Assembly: GCF_963576675.1 (NCBI RefSeq)
Contig: NC_088910.1
Coordinates: 30,010,531 to 30,074,530 of the forward strand
DNA: 64,000 nucleotides
From: Euphorbia lathyris
Lineage: Eukaryota > Streptophyta > Magnoliopsida > Malpighiales > Euphorbiaceae
Reading direction: 5' to 3'
Of this stretch, positions 45,214 to 55,587 are shown piece by piece. The translations under genes were made by a program, and so were the position numbers. Each line of letters begins with the position of its first letter. The stretch's first letter is position 1. The notes under the pieces were generated by a model, which saw only the letters and a program-made list of their open reading frames with translations, was not told the origin of the DNA and did no database searches.

Positions 45214-48200
45214 TCAATCCGCAAATGGGCGATTCAGCGATGTCCTGTCAAGAGCAGTGGTTCTTGTCTTTTTCAGTACTGGTTGATACCCAGGTCCGCC
45301 TGCTATGACATTGATGGTCCCCTTTCCTTTCTTCTTTGAGTCATCCTTGGATCTATCACCATCGCCCTTTTTGCCATCGTTTTGGATGAACCGATCCAAT
45401 TTGCCTCTCTTAATGAGACGCTCTATTTCTCGAGCTAACTCCCAACATGCATCTGTGTCATGGCCATTTTTCCCGTGATACTTACAATAATTTTTAGGAT
45501 TTTTACCAGTATTGGTATACTCCCCCCTTTTGGTTCGGGGTATGAAATGCTCCGTTTGTGTTGACTGTTCTCAATCCACATAAGCACTTCACTTTTGGAA
45601 GCATTGAGAGGTGTGAAGGAGGTGACAAATGCCGATTTGTTCTTAGAACCTCTTCGCCTACTTCAAGAGGAGGAATCCTGATGCTTGTCCTTTTCCCTAT
45701 CTCGATGATGAGATTCGCTTTTGTCCCTCCTAGGCGGAGATGCTGATTCACGGCGAATGTCATCTACCTCCATAAAGTCCTTGCAACGCTCTATTAGTTC
45801 CGCCATGCTGGTAGGCTTCTTGCGAATTAGATCCTCTTGTAAACTCTTACAAGTGGTATTTTTTACCAGAGATTCCACTGCCATGGAGATATCTATATCC
45901 ACAATTTGTATACACAATTTGTTGAAGGAGTTTATATAATCTCGAAGGGATTCATTCGCCTTCTGCTTTAACTCAAAGAGCTTCCTGGATTTGACCACTG
46001 GAGGGATACAGCCAGCGAATTTAGCACAGAACTCTCTGCTTAGTTGGTCCCAACTATCTATAGAGACAGGTGGTAATGATTGGAACCAGCCATAAGCGGG
46101 ACCTCCTAACGTGGTGACAAACATTTTGCAAAGCACTGGCTCAGTTGCACGGTTGAGGCGAAGCAATATTCGGTATTTTCGGACATGGGCCTCTGGGTTG
46201 TCAACACCCGTGTATATGGCGAGATTTGGTATTTTAAAATGCCTATCCGTTTCCTCTGCTTCAATCCAAGCCGTGAAGGGCGAATCTCGATTGGCGAACG
46301 GATTATGCCTGGCATTCTCCTCATTCATGCGAAGCACCGCAGCTCGAACTCTGTCGTCAAAATTCTCCGGATCCGCCCTTGGGCGACCCCTCCGTGGAGA
46401 TCTGCTTGGACAAGATGATGAATTAGATCCCGAAGATGGATCTGAAGGTGATCATCCACCACGTCCGTCTCCGCTTCCATGTCCGCCCCTTCCTCCACCT
46501 CCACCTCCTCCACCCGGGGGAGCCTGACCGTTACCCCCTCCAGAGCCTCCTGAAGGAATGTGTCCATCATTCCCGTGGTGTGGTGGTGGTGGTGGTGGCT
46601 CGCTTTGATGTGGCGCGTCTACTGGCCTTTTGCTCTGTCTACGCCCAGTAGGTGGGGGTGATCTGCCCTCGCGGGAGGATCTCGGTCTTCGGGGCGGGGG
46701 CGATTCGGACCGCCTACTTTTCTCTTTTCTATGCTTTTTGTGTTTTCGCCCTTCCGATCCACCCAAAGAGAGATTGGACCTTGGTCACCTTGGGATACCT
46801 GATCCGCCTAGATTGATCCCATGGCTAGTAGATCCGCAAGCAAGAGTTTGATTGTTCCTTTGACTTCCTCCTGCGCCAGCAGGAATAACTCTCGATTGAT
46901 CGGTCGTTCTCCCAACGCCGCCGTGGTAGTTACTATAGATTCTGTATTGTGGGCTTGGAGAAACGAAGAATTGTGGGCGTTTGGTCCTAGATTCATCTGG
47001 GGCCAAGAAGATATCGTAGATGAAGGCGCTAAGCTCCAAACCGGAGGAATGGTCATGAACGACCGTAGGCGGTCACCTATTTCAGAGCCAAACTTTTCCC
47101 CTATAGCTTCTGCACACATGTTGATGAATGCGTCCGGGGGCATACTGTTGAAACACCTTTCCACATAATTTTGATTTGACAAAATTGTTTAAGTATAATT
47201 GAAATACATATTCTAAAACACACTAAGTTTAAATGCTTTGATTTATTCTACTAATGTGTTTGTTCAATGTTGAGTTAAAATTGTTTATAAGACACAAGAA
47301 TTAAAAGGCCCAAGCCCAATACGAAAGTCAAGGCCCAAGTCAAACAACTCAGTACAACTCGGCCCGTGTTTGTTAAAACGTTGTCGCTTTGGACAAAATG
47401 CAACTCAGCAAGAGAAGGATCTAGAAGACCTTCGGGAACAACTTCAAGATGAAGCTGCTGAGTAGTCTCGACAAAGTGTACAAGACAGCAGCTGGCTAAT
47501 GAAAACTTCCAGACAAAGTATTTCTACTTTGGGTAAAGTTCAGACGACACAGTATGCTGTCTAGTTGACTTTACCATAAAAGGAGAGACAGTCTGCTGAG
47601 CTGACCGAGGACAGAAGATACACAAATCTGATTGGTCGAGAGCTCTGAGCAAGTCAGGATGACAACAACAGGAAGCCATTTCCCTCCAACGGTTATTTCG
47701 AAATTCGAAATGACCGATGCCCAGACATCTCTATAAATAGGGCCATCAGAAGCTTCATTCAATACAGAACTTGATCAAGCCATTACGCTGACCAAATTTC
47801 TACATAAGTTCTGCAAGCAAGAAGCAAAGCAAATCTTACACTACAATTCATACATTTGTGTAAAAGTCTAGAGTGATTATTTCAATCGTCTAAAGTGTCT
47901 TAGCAAATCATTGTATAGGACAAAACACTTATCATTTCTAGAAAATAGAAAGGAGAGGCTGAGTACTCGGTTATAGTACTCAGCAAGAGATTAGGATTGA
48001 GTAGAGGTATAGAGGAAGGTACTCTTGTTATACTCAGTTGCTAAGATTGTAAAAGGTTTGAGGCTCTACCTTTAAAGAGCTCAGTAGAGGATTCGAAATC
48101 TCGGAACGTGTTCCGGGGACAGGACGTAGGCTTAGAAGAAGCCGAACCTGGATAAATCTGCTGAGTAAAGTATTTCTTACCTTTAACTCCTTATATATAT

Positions 48201-48589
48201 TGCTTGCTTAAAATAACCAAAAACTGACCAAGTAAAGAGGTCAAGTTGAGTTGTGCGTGTTGAACATCTGAGCTCAGGAATAGACTCTAAGTGCTATCTC
48301 CTGACTCAAGCTAAGAAACTGACCTAGTCACCAGTTGACTAAGCCAGTATCTTGCTGTTTACTCAGCGCCGCTGTTAAAACCTTTTTCCTTAGAAAAAGA
48401 AGTCTGCCCTAATTGCGAAAAAGTTTAAATAGTTCCTAACCCCCCTTGGAACTATACTTGCAACCTTATAAGGGACCAACACATACTACTTTCAGCTTGT
48501 GTTGTGGGAACATTCGGATCAGTGCAGCCAGCACTAGTTATTGGCGGTGTTTCAACCCCTGAGGAGGGGTTATGGTCTCCATTTGTCAT
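45214..48589 (-). pseudogene. gag of the Tat gypsy element, split by a solo LTR
   Basis: It starts MTNGDHNPSSGVETPP at 48589, just inside the 5' LTR, and is interrupted at 48482/47145 by the solo LTR. It resumes PPDAFINMCAEAIGEKFG, meets a stop near 46808 and passes through a Pro/Gly/Arg-rich low-complexity stretch (46766-46452) with frame changes. The gag core is at 46337-45663 (YGWFQSLPPVSIDSW, KANESLRDYINSFNKL). A Cys-His remnant (KYHGKNGHDTDACWELAREIE) lies near 45450, followed by the end at 45214. The plus-strand ORFs over this interval are the mirror of the low-complexity stretch. Confidence 0.85.
47146..48481 (+). mobile_element. Solo LTR of the Sirevirus-like family (TSD catac)
   Basis: 1336 bp from TGTTGAAACACC to GGGACCAACA, flanked by catac on both sides (47141-47145, 48482-48486). 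It aligns end to end with the LTRs of copies 1 and 2 and keeps the palindrome (47693-47719) and TATA box (47732-47740). No internal sequence is left, so two LTRs of one insertion recombined. It is clearly more diverged from the copy 1 LTRs than those are from each other. Confidence 0.95.
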
Positions 48590-48653
48590 ATTTCTTCTAA
48601 TTGTGAATGAAAACCCTTTATTTGTTTAAGGATTCCACGTTCACCGCACCAAT

Positions 48654-49135
48654 TGATGACAAGTAGAGAAATTCTGATCAACTTCCGTCCATGTGGGGGC
48701 GTCGTTGGGTTCGACGGGGGGAAACTCCGATGCCAAAGTCAGTAAGGATGAACAAAAGGGCAAACTGAATTGACAAAGGGTAAGGGAATGTGTGTACCTG
48801 GATAGCCTGAGACGTAGGCTATATATAGCTAGAAAGTTGTAACCTTCAGTAACTAGAAAGTCTCCATTAATATTCCATTAATGGCGGTTATAAGTTATCC
48901 TTAAGCTGGCGGTTAGCTAATTGATAGCTCATTAATGGTCTTTATGGCCAGGTCGGCTCAGCCGTTACAATGGCGAATGAGTGTCCAAGGAGATTCGCCT
49001 CATAGGTTCACCGGCGGGTCTCTTTTAATGGGCCCTTGGAGATCCGGTGATCCGCCAGGCGGATCTCGTCAATACGCGGTATTTCCTTAGGTGAATATCT
49101 CCCTTAGTCCTCGGGATAATATCTCAATGTTATCA
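48654..49135 (-). repeat. 5' LTR of the Tat gypsy element
   Basis: 482 bp, partner of 37786-38267. It is followed by aagtc and the copia sequence. Confidence 0.95.
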
Positions 49136-49195
49136 AAGTCTCTGATATTGCTCTTTGGTGAGTGTAAACTGTTCATTGCCTTGTGATTAATCATC

Positions 49196-50170
49196 CTAAA
49201 AAGAATCTTGTTCACCTTCATCCTTGCATTGATTTGTTGCATTTGCCTTAGATTGAGATCCCCTGTAGTTGTTATTTTTGAATCGATTGCCATAACCATG
49301 AGGGTATCCATGCTTATTGAAGCAGATTTCCTCTGTGTGTCCTGTGTTACCACAATATGTGCATAAGGATCCTTTGTTGTTCTTTTTGTATCCCTGGTTC
49401 TTGCCATTCTTGTTGCCATCTAACTTCCCTTGTGAGTTTGTAAACCCAGCAAAAGGTGTGCCTTCATGTGATTCATTGGCCTTTGTGTGTGATAGACCAA
49501 GCTTTCTTTCATGTTGTGTTGCCAATGCAAAAAGCTTATTCAGGTTTGGTAATGGATCCATGAGTAGGATCTGTGAGCAGATGGTGCTGTAGGATTCACC
49601 CAATCCTTGAAGAAATGTCATGACTTGATCTGCTCCTTGTTGATCCCTTAGGATTTTGAAAGCATCATAGTTGCAAGCTGGCCTGCAGGTACAAACTGGC
49701 ATGGGCCTAAGGTTCAAAAGCTCATCATATATTATTTTCAGGTTTGTGAAATACTCTGCAACATTGTTGTTGCCTTCCTTCAAGCTGTGAATCTCTCTTC
49801 GCAGCTCAAGAATTCTTAGAGAGTCAGTTTGAGAAAATCTTTCTCTTAAATCATTCCAAACAAGGTAAGCCTTGTCTATCCACATAATACTCCTTGCTAT
49901 TGATGGTGATATAGTATGTGTAAGCCATGACATCACCATGTTGTTAACTCTCTCCCACTGATTGTACATATTATCCCCTGTTGCAGGAGCAGTAATGGTG
50001 CCATCCACAAAGGAAAATTTGGTTTTGGACATTAAAGCAACCTGAACAGATCTGGACCACTGGTGGTAATTTGGTCCGGTGAGAGGTTGTGACACCAGAG
50101 CTAAAGCTGGTGTTTCTGTGGGAGGAATATGATATGGGCTGCTTGAAGGAATGATAGGAGCTGCAACCAT
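49196..50170 (-). CDS. copia gag, intact ORF
   Basis: 324 residues from MVAAPIIPSSSP at 50170. The copia-type gag domain is at about 20-215 (LTGPNYHQWSRSVQVAL, RSIMWIDKAYLVWNDLRERF, VMTFLQGLGESYSTI). A Gly/Asn/Lys-rich stretch follows, then a CX2CX4HX4C knuckle CTYCGNTGHTEEIC near residue 272 with the FNKHGYPHG tail typical of the Ale/Retrofit group. It would form the capsid of the particle. The ORF is open throughout although the rest of the element is cut, so it may still be translated if transcribed from its LTR. The frame ends at 49196, about 60 bp before the gypsy insertion. Confidence 0.9.
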   Translation of the reverse strand: MVAAPIIPSSSPYHIPPTETPALALVSQPLTGPNYHQWSRSVQVALMSKTKFSFVDGTITAPATGDNMYNQWERVNNMVMSWLTHTISPSIARSIMWIDKAYLVWNDLRERFSQTDSLRILELRREIHSLKEGNNNVAEYFTNLKIIYDELLNLRPMPVCTCRPACNYDAFKILRDQQGADQVMTFLQGLGESYSTICSQILLMDPLPNLNKLFALATQHERKLGLSHTKANESHEGTPFAGFTNSQGKLDGNKNGKNQGYKKNNKGSLCTYCGNTGHTEEICFNKHGYPHGYGNRFKNNNYRGSQSKANATNQCKDEGEQDSF

Positions 50171-50210
50171 GATTGATAAAGAGTAGAAAGCTATTCAAGA
50201 AGCTATTTTT

Positions 50211-50221
50211 CTCTGATACCA
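50211..50221 (-). other. Primer binding site of the copia element
   Basis: TGGTATCAGAG on the minus strand next to the LTR start, complementary to initiator tRNA-Met. Confidence 0.85.
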
Positions 50222-50617
50222 TGTTAACAATGAGGTAAGAATCAAAAATTCTTATAACTTTTCTCATTAGTCTGTCTGCTGATGATTGCAGGAATATAAA
50301 GAGAAGGATTGAAAATGACAGTACAGGAAAGGACAATTACAGCTAGCAAATCAAAATCAGGTACAATTTGTTAAAACAGAAAAGAGAGAGAAAATGTAGA
50401 AGACGTGGAGAAGAGGATTGGGATTTGGTGAATAAATGAAACGGTGCGTTTCATGTCTTTTGTGTTGAAGCCAAATGTCTGTTGCAATGTTACCGTTGAA
50501 GTGATTTATGGGAATTTGAGAATTAGGGATTACACCCAAATTGATTAAGCAGCAATTTCAGTTCCTTAGGAGACGTGGATCATGGCTTGCGACAATCACT
50601 TGGATTATGTATTAACA
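50222..50617 (-). repeat. 5' LTR of the copia element
   Basis: About 396 bp. It starts TGTTAACAATG next to the PBS and the likely end is TATTAACA at 50617, giving a TGTTAA/TTAACA terminal inverse. The partner LTR is deleted, so the outer end is inferred from that inverse alone. Confidence 0.65.
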
Positions 50618-51361
50618 TTATTTATTTTGGAAATAGTAGTAAGTTCTGAAAATTATACTATCTTTCTAGTAAGTTTTTACGTTAGTATTTCTATTTTTCA
50701 AAATTCTCCTAGTTGATAGATTTTCAAAATTTATAAGTTTTATTCCGGTTCAGTATTTTAATTATTCGATTTATTCTTTAATTCAATCTTTGTAGTTTTT
50801 GCGTATTGTTATTTCAATTAATTTCAATACGTAGAAATTAATTATGAATTTAAAGGTATTTTATCTGTTCGTTAGTTTAAGAAGTTAAATTTAAGGATTT
50901 TCTTAACACGGCTAGTTCTAGAAAACAATGTTTTTTTTTTTTTTTGTTATCTCCAGGGTAGAGAATATTCTTTTAATTATGTTAAATATCATGCCTTTAA
51001 CATTTTATAGAGTAGCAGTTATTATTGAAAAGAGACACATAACCATAACGCAATCATGCAAATTCCCCCCAAAATTGATGTTATCATCATTTTATTTTAG
51101 GTCAAATATTTTTTTCTTTTTCTACGAAAAGTGAAAATAAATATTAGGAACTTAAAGTCACAATTATAAGTGTCATTTGTTTTTTAGTCAAAATTAGACC
51201 TTAGATTTTCACATTAAAGTGTGGTGAATTTAAAAAGATTAATCATCATATATTACCAAAAGTTTCAACACGAAGTAGGACGGCTATATTTGTTAAAATG
51301 AAAAAAGTAGGACGGCTAAATTAGATATATAGTGTACAGAATTTGAACCAATTTATACTTA
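50618..51361. other. AT-rich intergenic DNA, no gene seen
   Basis: No credible ORF or repeat boundary in about 740 bp. Confidence 0.65.
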
Positions 51362-51660
51362 TGCCCTGTTTGGTATGCTGTAATGGACGTCGTAATGGAA
51401 TGACCATTACAATGGAGATTCATTACCATGTTTGGTTAGTCATATCATTTTTGTCGTAATGGAATCATCATTACATCATTCAATTTTTCTTCCCAAATTT
51501 ATGTAATGAGCATTACAAACAAAATAGTCATGAATCCCCATTACGATAGCCCTTGTATTTTTATTACTACGAAAAAAACATGAAAACATAAAAAATACGA
51601 AAATGTGAAAAACCCGAAAATGAAAAAAAAAATGCAAAAAACGAAAAACATGAAAACTAG
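51362..51660. repeat. MITE-like end plus A-rich minisatellite, second copy of the 26409 family
   Basis: Starts gccctgtttggtatgctgtaatgg, contains 'cattaccatgtttggtta', and passes into about 100 bp of degenerate acatgaaaacataaaaaatacg-type units, the complement of the T-rich units at 26580-26820. Confidence 0.55.
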
Positions 51661-51830
51661 GGGTGTGCATCGGTTCGGTTTAAACCGCATACCGAACCGA
51701 ACCAAGTGAATTCGGTTTTTCGGTTTGGTTTTTTTAACAATTCGGTTCGGCATCGGTTTTAATTTTAAGTGTATTTCGGTATTCGGTTTCACAGAAAATC
51801 TAAAAAAACCGAACCGCACCGAATTACACA
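51661..51830. repeat. Degenerate CGGTTCGGTTT repeat
   Basis: Starts ggtgtgcatcggttcggttt and consists of many 'ttcggttcgg' and 'aaaccgaacc' words on both strands. It is a common low-complexity plant repeat and could form hairpins. Confidence 0.6.
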
Positions 51831-51850
51831 TATTTTACATTATTGATGTG

Positions 51851-51957
51851 CACGTTGACTATGATTGATTTGTAATTTTCCGGTCGTATATACCACAATC
51901 AAAGGTCACTAGTAAGTTCACGTTGACTATGGTTGATTTGTAATTTTCCGGTCGTAT
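51851..51957. repeat. Short tandem duplication, 68-bp period
   Basis: cacgttgactatgattgatt at 51851 recurs with one change at 51919, followed by the same tgtaattttccggtcgta. About 1.6 units. Confidence 0.8.
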
Positions 51958-52014
51958 TTTTTGTGCGAAAATAAAGAATATATACTAAAGTATAATTTTA
52001 TCCAAAATCTATAC

Positions 52015-53275
52015 ATTATTTATATAATCGAGCCTACTAACGGGCACCTCGGGTACTAGATAAGAAATATATTTTATTATTTTTTACATAACACATATTA
52101 AATGATTTATATTGTAATTAGTCAAACTCTATGCATTAGATATGGTTGTAGTTGGGTAGTCTATTTAGTGGTAATTTAGCTGTCATTTATACCACTTCTT
52201 CTTCTTCTTCTTCTTCTTCTTGTCTCTCTCTACAAATCTAACGTTTACTTTTCTCTAATATCAGTTCTTTTTTTCTTCTTTAATTAATTTAGTTATCATT
52301 CAAATCATACACTTGTGCTCTAAAAAATTAGAAAACCAAGTATTAAAATTAGAGGAAATTAGTGAAGAATTGGAGATTTTGTAAATAATAACCTAAAAAT
52401 TCGGATCATGAGTTTCTTCTGCATTATTTGGAGTTTGTACTGGAATTGAAGTATGTAATGAATTTTTCAAATTCGGATCTTCCCCCATGAACGCAACTAT
52501 GTTTTCATTGGATGGGAGGACATTCAAATCAAGCATTTTGCTTTCAAAAATTAGAAAATCAAGTAGGGAATTAATTTAATTAATTTTGGCACAATTTATT
52601 AGATAATTAGCATAAATCTAGGATAATTACCATAAATACAATATATATCTCACACAATTATTTAAGTTTTTGTCTTTAATTAATTAATTTGGGCTTAAAG
52701 CATTATTTGGCCTCTGACTTATCCAAAATTGTGTCATTTGGTCCCTGATCTATTATTTGGTCACATTTGGCCTTTGACTTATCCCATTTGGTGAAATTTC
52801 ACCCAATTTATATGAATACTTAACGGAATCGTTATCTCATTGATAAGTAACGATATTTTGACACTTAAACTTGGAACGTAATATTTCTTAAAGTTTTTTT
52901 CCACATTATGTGGAAATAATTAATTAGATTAAAAAAAACAAAAAACAAAAAACAAATCCTAAACTAAAATCTATTAAGTTCAAGTGTCAAAATATCGTTA
53001 CTTATCAATAAGATAATGATTCAGTTAAGTTTGAATCCAAATTGAGTGAAAGTTCACCGATTTAGGATACATTAGAGACCAAATGTAATCAAATAATAGG
53101 TCAGGGGACAAATGATAAAATTTTGGATAGATCAGGGACCATATAGTGTTTTAAGCCATTAATTTGTGTCAAACCACTTAATGCATATTATATAAAAAAT
53201 AATAAAATATATTTCTTATCAAGCTCCCCGGAGGTGTCCGTTAGCTTTTGCCTTATATAATTTACCTATAGAGAG
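52015..53275. mobile_element. Inverted-repeat element enclosing a nested Mutator-like element
   Basis: Arms of about 100 bp at 52015-52115 and 53166-53275 are inverse to each other (gggcacctcgggta...gataagaaatatattttatt). The interior holds (TTC)n at 52195-52220 and the Mutator-like element at 52692-53157. The outer ends and TSD are not resolved. Confidence 0.6.
52692..53157. mobile_element. Non-autonomous Mutator-like element, 466 bp, 9-bp TSD
   Basis: Ends GGCTTAAAGC...GTTTTAAGCC, inverted arms of nearly 200 bp built on 'atttggtccctgatctat' words, and exact 9-bp flanks attaatttg (52683-52691, 53158-53166). Almost the whole element is a hairpin. No ORF. Confidence 0.85.
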
Positions 53276-53646
53276 AGCTATCACCATTTTTTAGTTGATT
53301 ACTATTAGGGATAATGTGTAAAAATACCCCTAACGTTTATAGTCAGTAGTAATTTTATCCCTGAAATCTAAAATAGTGTAAATTTAACCGTAACGTTGGC
53401 AGCCAACAGCAATTTTATTCCTAACATTAGCAAGTTAGATCAATTTCAGACATTATTATACAACACATATATTTTGTTTCTTATTCTGCACTAAGTTGGT
53501 TCAAAAAGAATTCATAATTTTTGTGATTTAATAATAGAATTGGAGATTAATATTTATAAATTCGGTGAAATATTTGAATTTTTTTTATCCAACTCGGACA
53601 ATATTTTTCACGTCTAATCATAAATTTGATATATTACTAATGAGTG

Positions 53647-54301
53647 TGTTGGGGGTAAATGTAATTTTTACATTTATTTATATTTTTTACCATAGATTAT
53701 AATTATAACCTAAGTTTGCAATTTTTACATTTATTCGCATTCAAACCATAGGTGATAATTATAACCTATAGTTTGTCATTTTTATTGTTTTAGTGTAAAA
53801 ATAAAGGAAATAAAAATAAAAATAAAAAGAATACAAAAATAAAAGAAATATAAAATATAAAATCAAAAAAATAAAGAGTCAAAAGAAGAGAAGAATGTGG
53901 GTTAGTGGGTAACAAAGTGGGAAAATGCCACTAAACTAACTTCTAAGTGCATAAAAACCCGAAATTGGTCACTGGCCACTTTTGATTAAATTATCCAGGG
54001 AGCCAAACGTTCAAGAATATCAGAAGTGAGCTTGGATCCAGAAAATAGACGTCCCCAGCTTTCTGGATCCATCTTCAGCATCATCACAGGACGAACACAG
54101 AGAGAGCAGGAATTTTACGAAGTCAGCTGCAGAAACACAATGCAATTTCGGATCAAACTACACAAACCAAGTTGAGGCCTAAAAACAAGGAAACACTACT
54201 CCATTTTGTTCAAAGTGGAATCATGGCATGAGTAGTGGGTAAGTATGTGCTTAGTGTGTAAATCTCACCTATAAATAACATTTCTTCCTCTTCATTCAAA
54301 G

Positions 54302-54333
<32 letters not shown>

Positions 54334-55357
54334 ATCAACAACAAAAAAATAATCAATCAACAAATCAAATACAATAAATACACAACACATATCAATCCAA
54401 TTCTCAAATATATTCAGCCTATTCATATCTTTTTAGCCAAATTCGAACCCAATTCGGTCCATATTCATTACTAAACATAATTTTCAAGCTTCCGGGCCAA
54501 TTCCAATCATCAAATCCTTGATTCTTATCATCAATTTTAGCTATAATCGCTATAATCTCAAGCTTTTGTTCATCAATTCGACCATCAATTTACAGCAGCC
54601 CCCTTTTTATCCGATTTTAGCCACTAAAATCGTCTCTCTCGATCCATGATTCGGTATAATTTGCTCTTTTCCGACCAAACACAAACCCGTTTCGTTTTCC
54701 TACTCAAATTCACATCCAAAAACTCAATTTCCTAGTCAAAATATCGATCTTATCATAGCAATCCAAATTTCTAAATATTCAAGCCCAGTCAATTGGCATC
54801 ACTAAACACGCATCTTACTCAAGTCAAGCATCGGTCTCGGGATAACGACCTCAGACAGACACAATGTTTCAACGCGACGCTTGTATGCAACGGCTCACCG
54901 CTTCGGTTAATTCATTTCAATTTCCATTACAATCATATTTATTGCTTTTGACATTGTGGATATTAAATTTGCTATTTGTCTTGGCTGTAATTATTGCTAT
55001 TCGGTTTATTGTAACCCAAAACTCTTATTTTAAAGTAAGTATAAAGAAAAAAATTTCAAAATTCTTGTGTTTGCTTTATTATTCTTACATTTTTAATTAC
55101 TAAAAACAATTGGTCCAATTCTAGTTAAAGTTGTGTTGACGGCAACTAGGAACCCATGGAAACATTTTCACAATCCTTGCTCTTCCCGTACAATTGTTTG
55201 ATTATTAGTCAGTTATCCATTAGACACAGGCGCATATCTATAAAAACCGTTTTCTTAAACGTAGGTTGAGAACCTAATTCCCTGGCACGCCCGCATTTTC
55301 CCACACAAGTCAAGGTTGTAAAGGGAATATTTTTGTTACTAAAAAATATCGTCAACA
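53647..55357 (+). mobile_element. Solo LTR, 1711 bp (TSD gagtg)
   Basis: Starts TGTTGGGGGTAA and ends ATCGTCAACA, with gagtg on both sides (53642-53646, 55358-55362). It has a TATA-like ctataaataaca at about 54270 and a run of 32 C at 54302-54333, followed by an A/C-rich leader. No internal region, PBS or PPT. It resembles no other LTR here. The lineage is unknown: the length suggests a large gypsy-type element. An ORF at 54864-55103 is hydrophobic low-complexity and not supported as a gene. Confidence 0.8.
54302..54333. repeat. Homopolymer (C)32
   Basis: 32 consecutive C, about 30 bp after the TATA-like box of the solo LTR, where transcription would start. The other strand is G32, able to form G-quadruplexes. 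The exact length may be inaccurate because such runs are hard to sequence. Confidence 0.85.
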
Positions 55358-55587
55358 GAGTGATAAAATGACGTATATGTAAAGTGTAGATACAAGATTC
55401 ATGATCGAGAAGACAATTTGATGGAACTTGTCAATGTTAGAGGTAAAATTGATATTGGCTACTAATGTTAAGAGTAAAATTGTACCATTTTAGATGTTAT
55501 GAATTAAATTGCTCCTGACTATAAACGTTAGAGGCATCTTATCTCTGCCATTAAATTTATTTTTTTTTAAGAAATCTCTCCTATTAA

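Larger units (their letters stand above)
37786..49135 (-). mobile_element. Tat-lineage Ty3/gypsy element, 11.35 kb (TSD aagtc)
   Basis: LTRs of 482 bp at 37786-38267 and 48654-49135 start TGATGACAAG and end TGTTATCA. aagtc flanks both sides (37781-37785, 49136-49140). About ten differences between the LTRs (about 2%, counted by eye). The pol has two RNase H domains, which places it in the Tat branch, and an antisense ORF lies between integrase and the 3' LTR. gag is split by a solo Sirevirus LTR. The polypurine tract is at 38268-38279 and a PBS-like TGGTGCGGTGAACG starts two bases inside the 5' LTR (about 48651, -). I do not name the tRNA. Confidence 0.95.
35627..50617 (-). mobile_element. 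Ty1/copia element (Ale/Retrofit-like), 3'-truncated, split by a gypsy insertion
   Basis: Minus-strand order: LTR 50222-50617, PBS 50211-50221, gag 50170-49196, then after the gypsy insertion (37786-49135) protease, integrase and the start of RT down to 35627. Sequence homology stops in RT (HQLDINNAYLHGEL). No 3' LTR, RNase H or PPT is found, so the 3' half is deleted. The aagtc target duplication of the gypsy element links the two halves. Confidence 0.9.
53309..55550. mobile_element. Fold-back element interrupted by a solo LTR
   Basis: The left arm (agggataatgtgtaaaaatacccctaacgtt from 53309) and right arm (to about 55550) are inverse over about 130 bp (cctctaacgtttatagtcagg type). Without the LTR at 53647-55357 the element is about 520 bp. 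The ends are approximate and no TSD was found. The same word family recurs at 55949-56298. Confidence 0.6.

Noticed and set aside
46111..46651. Plus-strand Pro/Arg-rich ORFs over the gypsy gag
   Set aside because: Mirror image of the Gly/Pro-rich low-complexity part of gag on the minus strand.
54864..55103. 79-residue hydrophobic ORF in the solo LTR
   Set aside because: It lies in an LTR with a known TSD and is Leu/Ile/Phe-rich by composition, with no homologous feature.
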